Shown one piece after another: positions 1 through 9,033 of a DNA stretch of 64,000 nucleotides (position 1 is its first letter; each line of letters starts with the position of its first letter). The position numbers and the translations under genes were made by a program. Source of the DNA: Methanoregula sp. Its GTDB lineage: Archaea > Halobacteriota > Methanomicrobia > Methanomicrobiales > Methanospirillaceae. The DNA is taken from the NCBI GenBank assembly GCA_028679075.1, contig JAJRCF010000009.1, positions 22,113-86,112 on the forward strand, written 5' to 3'. Under the pieces are notes generated by a model. That model had not been told where the DNA came from, did no database searches, and worked only from the letters and a program-made list of their open reading frames with translations.

Positions 1-966
1 TGCAGCAACACGGTCAGAGATATCGACAAGCGATGCAATGCTCCGGGTTGTCCCGGGGATCATTGCCACGTAACTGATACAGTGCCTGACCTTCCCCTCC
101 CGGTCAATGAACCGGAATTCATAGGTTTCGGGTGCATGTGCGGGATCGTTACGGCGGTCGTCATGATACTTTCTCATGCGTTTGAGGTCGTCCGGAACAA
201 CGAACTCGGTCCAGCGGTGCTTTCCTTCAATCTCGCTGACCGGATATCCCGACAACCGGGCAAAGCCTTCATTGGCCCGGCTGATGATAGTATCGTTTTC
301 GATGATGACCGATGCCGAACCGGTCGTGTTGAAGACCGTCCGGTAAAACACCTCGGATTCACGGAGGGCCTGTTCCGTCTTCCTCCGATCCGTGATGTCG
401 CGGCACAGGGTGAGTATCCGTGAAGTGTTCCCGTAGGTTACAACGGTCGCATTGATCTCGATCGGTGTTATTTTCCCTGATGAATCGGTATAGTCTACTT
501 CAAAGTTCCTGATGAACCCATCCTTCGCACAGTGCGTGACCGCGTTCTGGTTCCTCTCTTTTTCGTAGTCAGCAGTCCATTCCACGACACTCCGCCCGAG
601 GATCTCTTCGAGTCTGTGATGGCCGGAAAGTTCGACATATTTCTGGTTTGCATCAACTACCCTGCCGTCATGATCAACAATGACAAAACCGGTATCCGTG
701 GTCTCGACCAGTGTCCGGTAACGCAGCTCGCTCTCGCGGAGCTCGCGTTCCCGGCTGCTGAGTTCGTCATAATTCTGCCGCAGTTCTTCCTCGCTTGAGG
801 CAAGCTGTTCATTTGCGGCATGGAGTTCGTCGTTCTTTCTCTCCAGTTCCAGGACTTTTTCCCGGAGTTCGGGATAGTAACTCTTGCGGAGCGATGTCTC
901 TCCAAGGCCGATGATCTTGTCCCGCTGCTCCTGCCAGTCGGGCGTGTCCTCAGAGTGCTTCTTCAT
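1..966 (-). CDS. PAS-domain sensor protein, C-terminus beyond the window
   Basis: The reverse strand is open for 322 codons from an ATG at 966 to the window edge, with no stop. A charged, heptad-like stretch (about residues 30-80) precedes two PAS domains, about 80-200 and 200-322; each opens with an SE-x-x-YRT-type motif, and the first ends in a typical DITDRR motif. This is a signal-input protein of the abundant methanogen PAS family. No kinase or other output domain is visible, because the gene leaves the window. The start lies inside the last 17 bases of the alcohol dehydrogenase gene, so the two are probably co-transcribed. No membrane segment is seen, so the visible part is probably cytoplasmic. 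The ligand cannot be told. Confidence 0.85.
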   Translation of the reverse strand, partial: MKKHSEDTPDWQEQRDKIIGLGETSLRKSYYPELREKVLELERKNDELHAANEQLASSEEELRQNYDELSSRERELRESELRYRTLVETTDTGFVIVDHDGRVVDANQKYVELSGHHRLEEILGRSVVEWTADYEKERNQNAVTHCAKDGFIRNFEVDYTDSSGKITPIEINATVVTYGNTSRILTLCRDITDRRKTEQALRESEVFYRTVFNTTGSASVIIENDTIISRANEGFARLSGYPVSEIEGKHRWTEFVVPDDLKRMRKYHDDRRNDPAHAPETYEFRFIDREGKVRHCISYVAMIPGTTRSIASLVDISDRVAA

Positions 967-2113
967 AGATCCGTTCGATATCTTGTGCTGTCGGCTGCCG
1001 GGGGTTTGTTGCCATGCAGGGGTCCTGCAGGGCATTTCTGGCAAGCGTCGGGATCTTCTCCTTTGTCACGCCCAGGTCCCCGAGCGTTTCAGAAATGCCG
1101 AGGGTCTCCCGCAGGCTCCTGATACCTGCGATGATCTTCTCTCTCTTCTCGTTCTGGTGGAGCCCCGAAAGGTCCACACCCATCGCGTGCCCGATCGCCT
1201 CGTACCGGCCCGGGCATGACGGGAAATTGAATGCCATCACGTGTTCGAGCAGCAGGGCATTGCATTCGCCGTGGGGGAGGTCCGAGAACCCGCCGAGGCT
1301 GTGGGCCATCGCATGGACAGCCCCGAGGCTTGCGTTGGAGAAGGCGAGCCCGGCACAGAGGCTGCCGAGCATGGTCTGGTACCGGTGCCCGATATTCTTC
1401 GGGTTCTTGTAGGCCGGCAGGAGGTGGGCCTGCATCAGCCGGATCGATTCGAGCGCATGGATGTCCGTTACCGGGGAGCTGGCATTGGAGACATATGCCT
1501 CTACGCTGTGGGTGATCGCGTCCATACCGGTATAGGCGGTCAGTTCCGACGTCAGGGTGGTGAGGGGCAGGGGGTCGATGAGGGCAATGTCGGGCACGAT
1601 CTTCTTGCTGATGATCGCAATCTTCACTCGCTGTTTTGTATTGTTGATGATGGCGAACTGCGACACATCCGCCCCGGTCCCGGCCGTTGTCGGGATACAG
1701 ATCATCGGGGGCGGGGGGACAACGATCCTGTCAACACCTTCGAATTCCAGGATGTTCTTCCCGCTCGATGAGACGATCCCGATGCCCTTCGCGCAGTCCA
1801 TCGGGCTGCCCCCGCCCACTGCAACAATGGAGTCACAGCCGGATTCCGCGTATATCGCAGCCCCCTCCATAACTTCCGTGTCCCGCGGGTTTGGCGATAC
1901 GCCGGAAAAGACCGTGTGACCGATCCCCTCCTCATCGAGGCTCGCGGTCACGTCCCTGACCCACCCCTCGCGGATGATATTGGGCCCGGTCACGACCAGC
2001 ACATGCCGTGCACCAAAATTTTTCGCGTACCGTCCGGTAAGGAGGCGGGCATCCGACCCGATCACAAATTCAGGAGCAACGAATTTCCTGAGTTCAAACC
2101 TGTCTCCGGTCAC
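950..2113 (-). CDS. iron-containing alcohol dehydrogenase
   Basis: 387 aa, the usual length of group III (Fe) NAD(P)-dependent alcohol dehydrogenases. An N-terminal dinucleotide-binding half carries GGGSPMD (about 100-106). The metal ligands are all present with family spacing: Asp198 and His202 in GMDAITH, His267 in GAVHAMAH, and His281 in LPHG. The C-terminus has the usual DPCMATNPR stretch. The predicted reaction is reversible oxidation of an alcohol to an aldehyde or ketone; the substrate is unknown. In a Methanomicrobiales methanogen it could feed electrons from ethanol or a related alcohol, which is inference. The start is GTG with an AGGGG stretch upstream and an AT-rich TATA-like box further up. 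The gene overlaps the downstream PAS sensor. Confidence 0.93.
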   Translation of the reverse strand: MTGDRFELRKFVAPEFVIGSDARLLTGRYAKNFGARHVLVVTGPNIIREGWVRDVTASLDEEGIGHTVFSGVSPNPRDTEVMEGAAIYAESGCDSIVAVGGGSPMDCAKGIGIVSSSGKNILEFEGVDRIVVPPPPMICIPTTAGTGADVSQFAIINNTKQRVKIAIISKKIVPDIALIDPLPLTTLTSELTAYTGMDAITHSVEAYVSNASSPVTDIHALESIRLMQAHLLPAYKNPKNIGHRYQTMLGSLCAGLAFSNASLGAVHAMAHSLGGFSDLPHGECNALLLEHVMAFNFPSCPGRYEAIGHAMGVDLSGLHQNEKREKIIAGIRSLRETLGISETLGDLGVTKEKIPTLARNALQDPCMATNPRQPTAQDIERIYEEAL

Positions 2114-2154
2114 GACACGATCCCCTTTTTGTTACAAGTCTTAACACGGTATCA

Positions 2155-2170
2155 TTATATTTTAAGATTT
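2155..2170 (-). promoter_or_regulatory. probable TATA box for the alcohol dehydrogenase gene
   Basis: Read leftward the sequence is CTTAAAATATAAT, a good archaeal TATA element about 45 bases before the GTG start at 2113. It would give a short leader carrying the AGGGG ribosome site. Seen by eye only. Confidence 0.45.
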
Positions 2171-2248
2171 GGACGATACCCGTTGAAACGAAAAAAGGCT
2201 GTACGTCCTTTTGTACACCGGACCTTATGGGCCCGGAAAAAAATGTGT

Positions 2249-3076
2249 TCAGGATTTCTCGTAGGGCAGGGTAAGGTAACGGAGGACGCGTTCCATGACC
2301 ACCGGGTTCCGGGGCAGGTAGATGTGGCAGTACTGGCTGGCTTCCGGGAGTGCTGTACCGTCGTCCTGCGCTGCCGGGATGATGTCAAGGGAAATTCCCG
2401 GGAGAGCTGATTCCCCGTGGGCCACGATCCCATCGCCTTCAACGGTGGTCCGGTACCGGCCGTCCGGGTCCTGTTCCCAGGTCCGGCCCCCGAACAGGGG
2501 GAAAAATGTCGGGTCCTCACCGGGATTTGCGGTCACGATGATCCGGTACGTGATGTCCGGCCGGATGCCGGCTGTGCGGAGCCGGTGCATAACCGGGCTT
2601 TTTGGCCGCACGTCATTGACGATCCGGTCTGCCGACGGGTCAAATCCCTGCGGGACAAAGACGCCCGTGAGCCGGTTGATGATCTCCTCTCCCCGGGCCG
2701 GATCGAAGAAGAGCTCGGCAAGGGCGGAACCGTTGTTGGGCGGGCCGAGGCCGATGAGCTGCCGGACTTTTGCCGTACGCAGCGAACTGTCCAGCACTTC
2801 GAGATAGTAGCGGGCGATACAGGTGCCGATCGAGTGGCAGACAACATCGACCTTTCCGTCATACCCGGTCTCCTCCCGTTTGTCCCGGACATATTCCCCG
2901 ATGGCTTTTGCGATCTCGGGGACCGTCTCACCTGCCAGGCCGGTATGATCAAATTTCCAGACCGGGATTTTTGCCTGTTCGAGCAGGGGCGTGAGTTTGT
3001 TCCAGATGCCAGGGTGGCTGTTCCATCCGTGCACAAGGACGGCCGGAATTCTTTTTGGGGAATTTTTTTGCATCAT
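2249..3076 (-). CDS. alpha/beta-hydrolase (lipase/esterase-like)
   Basis: About 275 aa. The N-terminus has the oxyanion-strand motif PAVLVHGWNSHP. The nucleophile elbow is VCHSIGT (Ser with Gly two residues on; the first elbow Gly is replaced by Cys). A late His in SQYCHIYLP can complete the triad. The GLGPPNNGS stretch resembles class 2 / PGAP1-like lipases. No signal peptide is evident, so it is probably cytoplasmic. The open frame extends to 3154, but those extra residues look non-coding, so the paired ATGs at 3076/3073 are preferred. It is divergent from RuBisCO; a functional link is not implied. Substrate unknown. Confidence 0.8.
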   Translation of the reverse strand: MMQKNSPKRIPAVLVHGWNSHPGIWNKLTPLLEQAKIPVWKFDHTGLAGETVPEIAKAIGEYVRDKREETGYDGKVDVVCHSIGTCIARYYLEVLDSSLRTAKVRQLIGLGPPNNGSALAELFFDPARGEEIINRLTGVFVPQGFDPSADRIVNDVRPKSPVMHRLRTAGIRPDITYRIIVTANPGEDPTFFPLFGGRTWEQDPDGRYRTTVEGDGIVAHGESALPGISLDIIPAAQDDGTALPEASQYCHIYLPRNPVVMERVLRYLTLPYEKS

Positions 3077-3220
3077 GGGTATCAGTACATCAGGACTCGT
3101 GGACGGGCCGTTGTGGCCCGTGTTACATTTACCGTGGCCGGAGCGGTGACACATCCGGCAGTTATCCTATTGTACACCTTTTTTACCCAAGATAACCTTT
3201 ACTAGATTACAGGAACAGCT

Positions 3221-4513
3221 ATGGCAATTGACTGGTACAAGGAATTTGTCGACCTGAAGTACGAGCCGGCAAACGACGATCTCGTGGCCCTCTTCTATTT
3301 CGAACCCGCCGCAGGTATCAGCGGGAAGGAAGCAGCAGGACGGATCGCATCGGAGAGTTCGACCGGGACATGGACCACGCTCTTTACCATGCCGCCGCGG
3401 ATGAAGGCCCTGCAGGCGACCGCATTCGATATCGAGGGCAACGTGGTGAAGATCGCATACCCTCTTGAACTCTGGGAAGAGGGCAATGCCGTCCAGCTGA
3501 TGAGCGGGATCGCCGGCAACATCTTCGGTATGAAAGCGGTGAAGAACCTGCGGCTGATCGATGTCTCCCTGCCTGCGGCCTACCTGAAACATTTCAGGGG
3601 ACCGCACTTCGGCAACGAAGGGATCCGGAAGATGATGAAGGTCCGGGGCCGGCCGCTGACCGGTGCGGTGCCCAAGCCCAAGATCGGCTTCACCGCAAAG
3701 GAGCACGCGGAGACCGGGTACGAGACCTGGATGGGCGGCTTCGACTTTGTCAAGGATGATGAGAACCTCACCTCGGTCTCCTTCAACCGGTTCGAGGACC
3801 GGGTAAAGTACATGACAAAACTCCGGGACAAGGCGGAGAAGGAGACGGGTGAGAAGAAGTCCGCGTTCCTCAACATCTCTGCGGATGTGGAGACCATGAA
3901 GAAGCGGGCCGACATCCTTGCAGCGAACGGCTGGAACTATTGCATGATCGATGTGGTTGTCGCGGGGACCGCAAGCGTCATGACCCTGCGGGACTATTGC
4001 TCGGACCTCGGGCTTGCGATCCATGCCCACCGCGCCATGCACTCCGCGTTCACCCGGAACAAGAAGCATGGCGTGTCCATGCAGTTCCTCGCGAAGCTGA
4101 TGCGCCTTGTCGGCGTCTCCCAGATCCATACCGGCACCGCGGTCGGGAAACTGACCGGCTCCCGGCGCGAGTCGGTCGCCCTTGCCGATCTCCTGCGGGA
4201 GAAGAAGACGAAAGCGGTGGACGGGATGCTGCTTGAACAGGACTGGGGGAAGATCAAGACGGCGTTCCCGGTTTCATCGGGAGGCCTGCACCCCGGGCTC
4301 GTCCCGGATGTGATGGACATTTACGGCACCGAGATGGTGCTCCTCGTCTCCGGCGGCATCCACGTGCACCCGAAGGGGACCCGGGCCGGCGCAAAGGCAA
4401 CCATGCAGGCGATCGAGGCATGGCAGGAAGGCGTGACGCTCGAAGAGAAGGCGAAGAAGGCAAAGGAACTCAAAGAGGCCCTCGGCAAGTGGGGCCATTA
4501 CAAGCCGGTATGA
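3221..4513 (+). CDS. rbcL: ribulose-1,5-bisphosphate carboxylase, form III (archaeal)
   Basis: 430 aa, full length for archaeal RuBisCO large subunit. Catalytic landmarks are present: KPK (Lys152/Lys154), the carbamylated-Lys motif GGFDFVKDDE (Lys178, Asp180, Glu181), HAHRAMHSAF (His268-Arg271), loop-6 Lys310 in GTAVGKLTG, and SSGGLHPG for the phosphate. It should therefore be a true carboxylase, not a RuBisCO-like protein. In archaea form III acts on RuBP from nucleotide salvage. In Methanospirillum and relatives it works with phosphoribulokinase in the reductive hexulose-phosphate pathway (established knowledge). No phosphoribulokinase is in this window. The ATG at 3221 is the only sensible start; the promoter lies in the gap shared with the hydrolase. 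Confidence 0.97.
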   Translation: MAIDWYKEFVDLKYEPANDDLVALFYFEPAAGISGKEAAGRIASESSTGTWTTLFTMPPRMKALQATAFDIEGNVVKIAYPLELWEEGNAVQLMSGIAGNIFGMKAVKNLRLIDVSLPAAYLKHFRGPHFGNEGIRKMMKVRGRPLTGAVPKPKIGFTAKEHAETGYETWMGGFDFVKDDENLTSVSFNRFEDRVKYMTKLRDKAEKETGEKKSAFLNISADVETMKKRADILAANGWNYCMIDVVVAGTASVMTLRDYCSDLGLAIHAHRAMHSAFTRNKKHGVSMQFLAKLMRLVGVSQIHTGTAVGKLTGSRRESVALADLLREKKTKAVDGMLLEQDWGKIKTAFPVSSGGLHPGLVPDVMDIYGTEMVLLVSGGIHVHPKGTRAGAKATMQAIEAWQEGVTLEEKAKKAKELKEALGKWGHYKPV

Positions 4514-4544
4514 AGAAGGGGATTTTTTCTTTTTCTTACACTAT

Positions 4545-7500
4545 TTACGGGTTAATCTTATCCCGGAACAGCGCCGGGTTCTGCCTCCGGATCCACCAGC
4601 GCCTGACCAGAAACCCCCCCGCTGCGAGAACAACACACACGACCCCGGCAGCCATCAGCGTGACGATGGGTAGACCGGAGTCCGGCTGCACACCGGGAAC
4701 CGCTGTTGTCATGGTGACGATGGGGGTGGTCACGATTCCGTTACCCGTTACTGCTGATGAACTCCTGCCTGCTGCCTGTGTCGGGGCATGATAGGCAGGT
4801 ACCGTTCCTGTTGCCGTAACATTTCCTGATTCCTGCGTGATTCTGCGATCTCCGGTGATGGCAAACCTTGAGAAGCCGGTGCCCGTTGCTGTAAAGTACA
4901 CCAGCCCGTTTGCACTATGATCGAGCGTTGTGGGGAGTGCCTGCCAGTCATTACCGGCATTATGGTACATGGTGATATCCTGCGGGGTGAAGCCATGCTC
5001 GTCCAGCCAGGATTGCGGGATATAGAACAGGATGGTCGTTGCGGTGATTGCCGTGTAGCGGGCCGGGGTGATGTCCGTATACTCGTACACCTCGCCGGGT
5101 GGCGGGGGAATGCCGTTGCCGGGCCCGTGGGCCTCCGTGGCGGTGATGATCACATCATTGACCTTCACACCGGTCACAGCCACCTGCACGATGGAGGTGC
5201 GGCCCACCTGGCCGGCCGAAGCCGAGACGGTCTTCAGCTGGCTCTGCTGCAGGGTATTTTGCGCAGCTTTGGCATCGGCCGGATCGGCATCCCCTCCGCT
5301 GGGGAGGGGGGGTTCCGGTGTTGGTATGGGAGTTGGTGAATATGTGTACGCCCCTGTCCCAGTAGCGGTGCCTCCGGGAACGGTAATGACAACATTGACA
5401 GCCCCGGTTGCGTGGGCCGGTGTGGTTGCGGTGATCTGCGTATCGCTGATGACCGTCAATGCAGTTGCGGCCGTACCGCCAAATGTCACCTGCGTTGCGC
5501 TGGCAAGCCCGGTTCCGGTGATCGTGACAGCAGTTCCCCCGGTCTCGATGCCGGAGGTTGGTGAAATGCTGGTGAACGACGGAGTTGTCGATTCGGTTGC
5601 GGTGAACCCGCTGGCAAGCACGGCAAAAAATCCTCGCGGGTTGGTGACCACGACATTATACCGACCGGCAATCCTGTTCGTCAGGTCAGATGTGCCGGTG
5701 ATCTTCGTGGGCGAGGTGACCGTGACACCGGTTAAGGGAACGTTTCCGATGTCAACGATCTCCAGTGCATTGCTGAAACCGCTTGCCACGTATGCGTACT
5801 TGCCGGACACGTAGACATGATGCGGGTAATCCAGATACGGAGCAACACCGCTTCCATCGGAAATGCTGCCCTTGTGTGTGGGGTTAGCCGGGTCGGAGAT
5901 ATCCACGATCTCCAGCGCGTCGCTGCCTGAACTTGCAACATACGCGTAATTGCCGGATACGTAGATGCTAACCGGAGAAGACAGGAGCGCACCCCCGGCT
6001 CCATTAACAATGCTCCCCTTGTGTGTTGGGTTTGTCGGGTCGGAGATATCCACGATCTCCAGCGCATTACTATCACCACCCACGTATGCATAACTGCCGG
6101 ACACAGTAACGCCCCACGGGACTGACAGGAGCGCACCCCCGGCTCCATTAACAATGCTGCCCTTGTGTGTCGGGTTTGTCGGGTCGGAGATATCCACGAT
6201 CTCCAGCGCGCTGCTGCCTGAACTTGCAACATACGCGTAGTTCCCGGAAACTGCAATTCCCTTTGGGGCATTTAACTGTGCCCCGCCAGATCCATCGCTG
6301 ATCGTACCTGTGATGGCTGGACTGGTCGGGTCAGAGATGTCCACAATGTCCAGTCCGCCATCCCATGTGACATATGCATAATTACCAATAACAATAACAT
6401 CGTTCGTAGAGCCTGCATAGACTACGCTGCCCCGGTGGACCGGATTGGTCGGATCCGAAACGTCGATGATCTCCAGCGCATCATTATAACCAACCACATA
6501 TGCGTAACTCCCGGAAACCGCGACATTCACAGGTCCATCCAGGAGCGCACCCCCGGCTCCATTAACAATGCTGCCCTTGTGTGTCGGGTTTGTCGGGTCG
6601 GAGATATCCACGATCTCAAGCGCGTCGCTGCCTGAACTTGCAACATATGCGTAATTCCCGGATACGTAGACACCATAGGGCGTTTTTAACCATGGGCCAC
6701 CGGCATTATCGACAATGCTGCCCTTATGCGTTGGGTTTGCCGTGTTGGAGATATCCACGATCTCCAGCGCATCACTATCACCAACCACATATGCGTAATT
6801 CCCGCTAACAACAATACTTCTCGGATATGTCAGGTTTGCGGCACTAACTGAGGTAATATTTCCGGCATGCTGCGGTGCAGTCTTTGTGGCAATATTGACG
6901 ATCTCCAGTGCGCTGCTGCCATATCCAGTCACATACGCAAAGTCCCCGACAACAACAACATCCTGCGGTTTTAAGATGGATGGAGCATTTTTTGTAGTAA
7001 TATTTCCGGCATGCTGCGGTGCAGTCTTTGTGGCAATATTGACAATCTCCAACGCGCTGTTACTGCTGGTTGTACCGCTTACAACGTATGCATAATTCCC
7101 GGATACGTAGACATTCATTGAAGATGTCAGAGATGGCGCAACAGTCCGTGTCAGGGTTCCGGCAAGTGCCGGGGTGGCCGGGGTGGATACATCGATGATT
7201 ACCAGCACACCCTGCATATTTGTTACATATGCGTAATCACCGGATACGGCAACGCTGTTAGCGAAATTGAGATTCGAGACTGTTGTCTTTGAGATGCTGC
7301 CCTTGTGTGTTGGGTTTGTCGGATCGGAGATATCCACGATTTCCAGCGCACCGCTGATATAACTTGCCACATATGCGTAATTGCCTGATACGGCAACGCT
7401 GTAAGAGCCGTCCATGAGCGCCCCGTCGGTCCCATGGGAAATGCTGCCCTTGAGTATCGGTGTTGCCGGGTCGGAGATATCCACGATCTCCAGTGAATCG

Positions 7501-8033
7501 CTACCCTCACTTACCACATATGCATAATTGCCTGATACGGCAACATCGCGTGGTTTGTTTATAATAACAGCATCGTCAGATGTTATTTTACCCTTGTGTC
7601 TCGGGTTTGCCGGGTCTGTGATATCAATGATCTCCAAAGAATTGGTGTTATAACTTGCCACACATGCGTAATTACCGGAAACGGCGATACTGTAAGGATT
7701 GTCCAGTTCCGCGCCACCGACGCGGTTGATGATACTCCCCGTATGCACCGGGTTGACATTCACCGGTGTCAGCACCGCAGTCGCGCCGGTCTCGAAGTTT
7801 GTCCCGGCAAGGTTCGTGATGGAGACGGTGGTCGTGTTGACACCGGCCGATGGCGTGATGTCGGTGACCGAAGGGTACGCGGTCGAGACCGGGATGACGG
7901 TAAGGAGGAGGGCTGCAAGGATGATAAAAACGATATGCCTGCCGGTGCGAGGGCCTCCGTTATGTGCGGGCCGGGGGAGGGCAGGAGCTCCGGCAATCTG
8001 CCGCTCCTGCTCTCCCGCTTCCCTGCTGTGCAC
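4545..8033 (-). CDS. giant surface protein: 14 LVIVD propeller blades, IPT/TIG, PGF-pre-PGF
   Basis: About 1160 aa. The start is probably the GTG at 8033, which has GAGGTG six bases upstream; the frame also allows GTG at 8042. Order: a basic N-terminus, hydrophobic signal segment (about 35-55), and 14 LVIVD-type repeats of about 47 residues (about 100-770), each with V-SGNYAYV and LEIVDISDP motifs. Then come an IPT/TIG Ig-like domain (about 800-880), a PGF-pre-PGF-like domain ending GFSRFAI, a Thr/Ala-rich linker and a C-terminal membrane helix followed by RRWWIRR. It should be exported and anchored outside the membrane. Fourteen blades fit two seven-bladed propellers (inference). Function unknown, likely adhesion or binding. 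Several repeats are nearly identical in DNA. Confidence 0.93.
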   Translation of the reverse strand: MHSREAGEQERQIAGAPALPRPAHNGGPRTGRHIVFIILAALLLTVIPVSTAYPSVTDITPSAGVNTTTVSITNLAGTNFETGATAVLTPVNVNPVHTGSIINRVGGAELDNPYSIAVSGNYACVASYNTNSLEIIDITDPANPRHKGKITSDDAVIINKPRDVAVSGNYAYVVSEGSDSLEIVDISDPATPILKGSISHGTDGALMDGSYSVAVSGNYAYVASYISGALEIVDISDPTNPTHKGSISKTTVSNLNFANSVAVSGDYAYVTNMQGVLVIIDVSTPATPALAGTLTRTVAPSLTSSMNVYVSGNYAYVVSGTTSSNSALEIVNIATKTAPQHAGNITTKNAPSILKPQDVVVVGDFAYVTGYGSSALEIVNIATKTAPQHAGNITSVSAANLTYPRSIVVSGNYAYVVGDSDALEIVDISNTANPTHKGSIVDNAGGPWLKTPYGVYVSGNYAYVASSGSDALEIVDISDPTNPTHKGSIVNGAGGALLDGPVNVAVSGSYAYVVGYNDALEIIDVSDPTNPVHRGSVVYAGSTNDVIVIGNYAYVTWDGGLDIVDISDPTSPAITGTISDGSGGAQLNAPKGIAVSGNYAYVASSGSSALEIVDISDPTNPTHKGSIVNGAGGALLSVPWGVTVSGSYAYVGGDSNALEIVDISDPTNPTHKGSIVNGAGGALLSSPVSIYVSGNYAYVASSGSDALEIVDISDPANPTHKGSISDGSGVAPYLDYPHHVYVSGKYAYVASGFSNALEIVDIGNVPLTGVTVTSPTKITGTSDLTNRIAGRYNVVVTNPRGFFAVLASGFTATESTTPSFTSISPTSGIETGGTAVTITGTGLASATQVTFGGTAATALTVISDTQITATTPAHATGAVNVVITVPGGTATGTGAYTYSPTPIPTPEPPLPSGGDADPADAKAAQNTLQQSQLKTVSASAGQVGRTSIVQVAVTGVKVNDVIITATEAHGPGNGIPPPPGEVYEYTDITPARYTAITATTILFYIPQSWLDEHGFTPQDITMYHNAGNDWQALPTTLDHSANGLVYFTATGTGFSRFAITGDRRITQESGNVTATGTVPAYHAPTQAAGRSSSAVTGNGIVTTPIVTMTTAVPGVQPDSGLPIVTLMAAGVVCVVLAAGGFLVRRWWIRRQNPALFRDKINP
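5732..7736 (-). repeat. tandem coding repeat, 14 units of about 140-150 bp
   Basis: The propeller units are visible as DNA repeats. A GGAGATATCCACGATCTCCA-type block recurs about every 145 bases. Units around 5880-6290 and 6540-6690 share long identical runs, including the block read forward as GCGCACCCCCGGCTCCATTA. Two units around 6860 and 7000 share another run. Outer units are more diverged, which suggests recent expansion or gene conversion in the centre. Confidence 0.9.
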
Positions 8034-8061
8034 CGCGGACACCTCACGACCTGCCTGAAGA

Positions 8062-8082
8062 GATCATACCTGTGGTATGATC
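8062..8082. promoter_or_regulatory. perfect 9-3-9 palindrome upstream of the propeller gene
   Basis: Half-sites GATCATACC and GGTATGATC are separated by TGT. It lies between an AT-rich TATA-like region (about 8108-8122 on the reverse strand) and the start at 8033, so it could be an operator or a leader hairpin. The 13-base core, read toward the gene as ATACCACAGGTAT, recurs at 15058-15078. Confidence 0.55.
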
Positions 8083-8211
8083 CAGACAAAAAGGAAAGGA
8101 TAATTAACAAAATATATCTTTTTATTTTAATCTGAGGTTATTGGTGAATTGTATACATCGGGAAATGTGAGGGGTATTGTGAGATCCCCGTAAGGTATTT
8201 CCTGAAAAAGA

Positions 8212-8859
8212 TTACTGTCCCTTCTCCCTGATCATCGTGTCGCGTTCAGCCTGCAGCTTCCGCTCCTTTTTAACATTCTCGACCATGATGCAGAAGACGT
8301 ACATGCCGATGGCATTTGCAACGATCATCGGGATGTATACCCGCCCGACTACCGCAAGGGCCTGATCGAACGGGCGGGCGATGAGGAGCGTGAGGAGCAT
8401 GTGAAAGACTTCCATGAGGATGGCAAAGACCACGGCAATCTTCCAGCCGGCAAATTTCTTCTTGCAGTACAGCCAGATGAGCCCGCCAAAGAGACCGGCA
8501 AAGATCGCAGTGACCGAGCAGGAGTAGATGGTGAGCCCGCCCATGCTGAACCGGTACGCTGCCCCGATCAGGCCGGCGCCGATCCCGACCCATGGGCCGG
8601 CAAGCAGGCCGGCGAGCATGGGCCCGAGGTCGCGGACGTTCACGACCGAGCCCAGGAAGTCGATGCCGCTGATCGTGCCATAGACCGAGAGGGCACCGAA
8701 GAGCAGGATAAGGATGATCTGTGTCATAATGGCCGGGTGGCCGTCAAGGACCTCCGGGAAGATCCGGCTCCGGGTCAGAAGATATGCGGCCACGATGATG
8801 ACGCACATGAGCTGCAGGAGGACATTGAGCTGGGTGAGGATTGAGAAGTCCATAATCAT
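8212..8859 (-). CDS. LytS/YhcK-type 5TM receptor domain protein, no output domain
   Basis: 215 aa with about six hydrophobic helices over residues 5-195 and a short charged tail. The central stretch VVNVRDLGPMLAGLLAGPWVGIGAGLIGAAYR is the hallmark of the 5TM-5TMR_LYT family (residues about 75-105), which has an N-D/R-x-RDLGP-type motif. In bacteria this domain is the sensor half of LytS-type histidine kinases. Here the gene ends right after the membrane part, so it has no kinase, GGDEF or PAS output. It is a membrane protein, perhaps working through a separate partner. An ATG at 8853 is an alternative start. Neighbours give no clue to the ligand. Confidence 0.8.
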   Translation of the reverse strand: MIMDFSILTQLNVLLQLMCVIIVAAYLLTRSRIFPEVLDGHPAIMTQIILILLFGALSVYGTISGIDFLGSVVNVRDLGPMLAGLLAGPWVGIGAGLIGAAYRFSMGGLTIYSCSVTAIFAGLFGGLIWLYCKKKFAGWKIAVVFAILMEVFHMLLTLLIARPFDQALAVVGRVYIPMIVANAIGMYVFCIMVENVKKERKLQAERDTMIREKGQ

Positions 8860-9033
8860 GTTCCTTTGTCTTTATCCATTGTATATGATTTCTGATAAAG
8901 AATTCAGGTCAGGCATTTCACTGAGCCGGATCGACCTGCAACCGGTCTTGTTCAAGAAGTACGATCGAGGTCCCTGTTTTCAAAAAATAAAAAGTGCAGT
9001 AACCTTCATTATCCCCCGCCCCCATCGGACTGT

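Noticed and set aside
2417..3205. 262-codon forward frame opposite the alpha/beta hydrolase
   Set aside because: The reverse strand has the lipase motifs and good codon use; the forward product has no family pattern.
3167..4129. 320-codon reverse frame opposite RuBisCO
   Set aside because: It is a shadow: the forward strand encodes a full RuBisCO with all catalytic residues, and the reverse product is His/Arg/Gly-rich without motifs.
3221..4513. RuBisCO-like (non-carboxylating) protein
   Set aside because: The carbamylated Lys, metal-binding Asp/Glu, catalytic His and loop-6 Lys are all in place.
5732..7736. Regularly spaced repeats that might be taken for a CRISPR array
   Set aside because: Repeats are ~145 bases apart, diverged, and keep one protein frame with LVIVD motifs; there are no unique spacers of CRISPR size and no cas genes.
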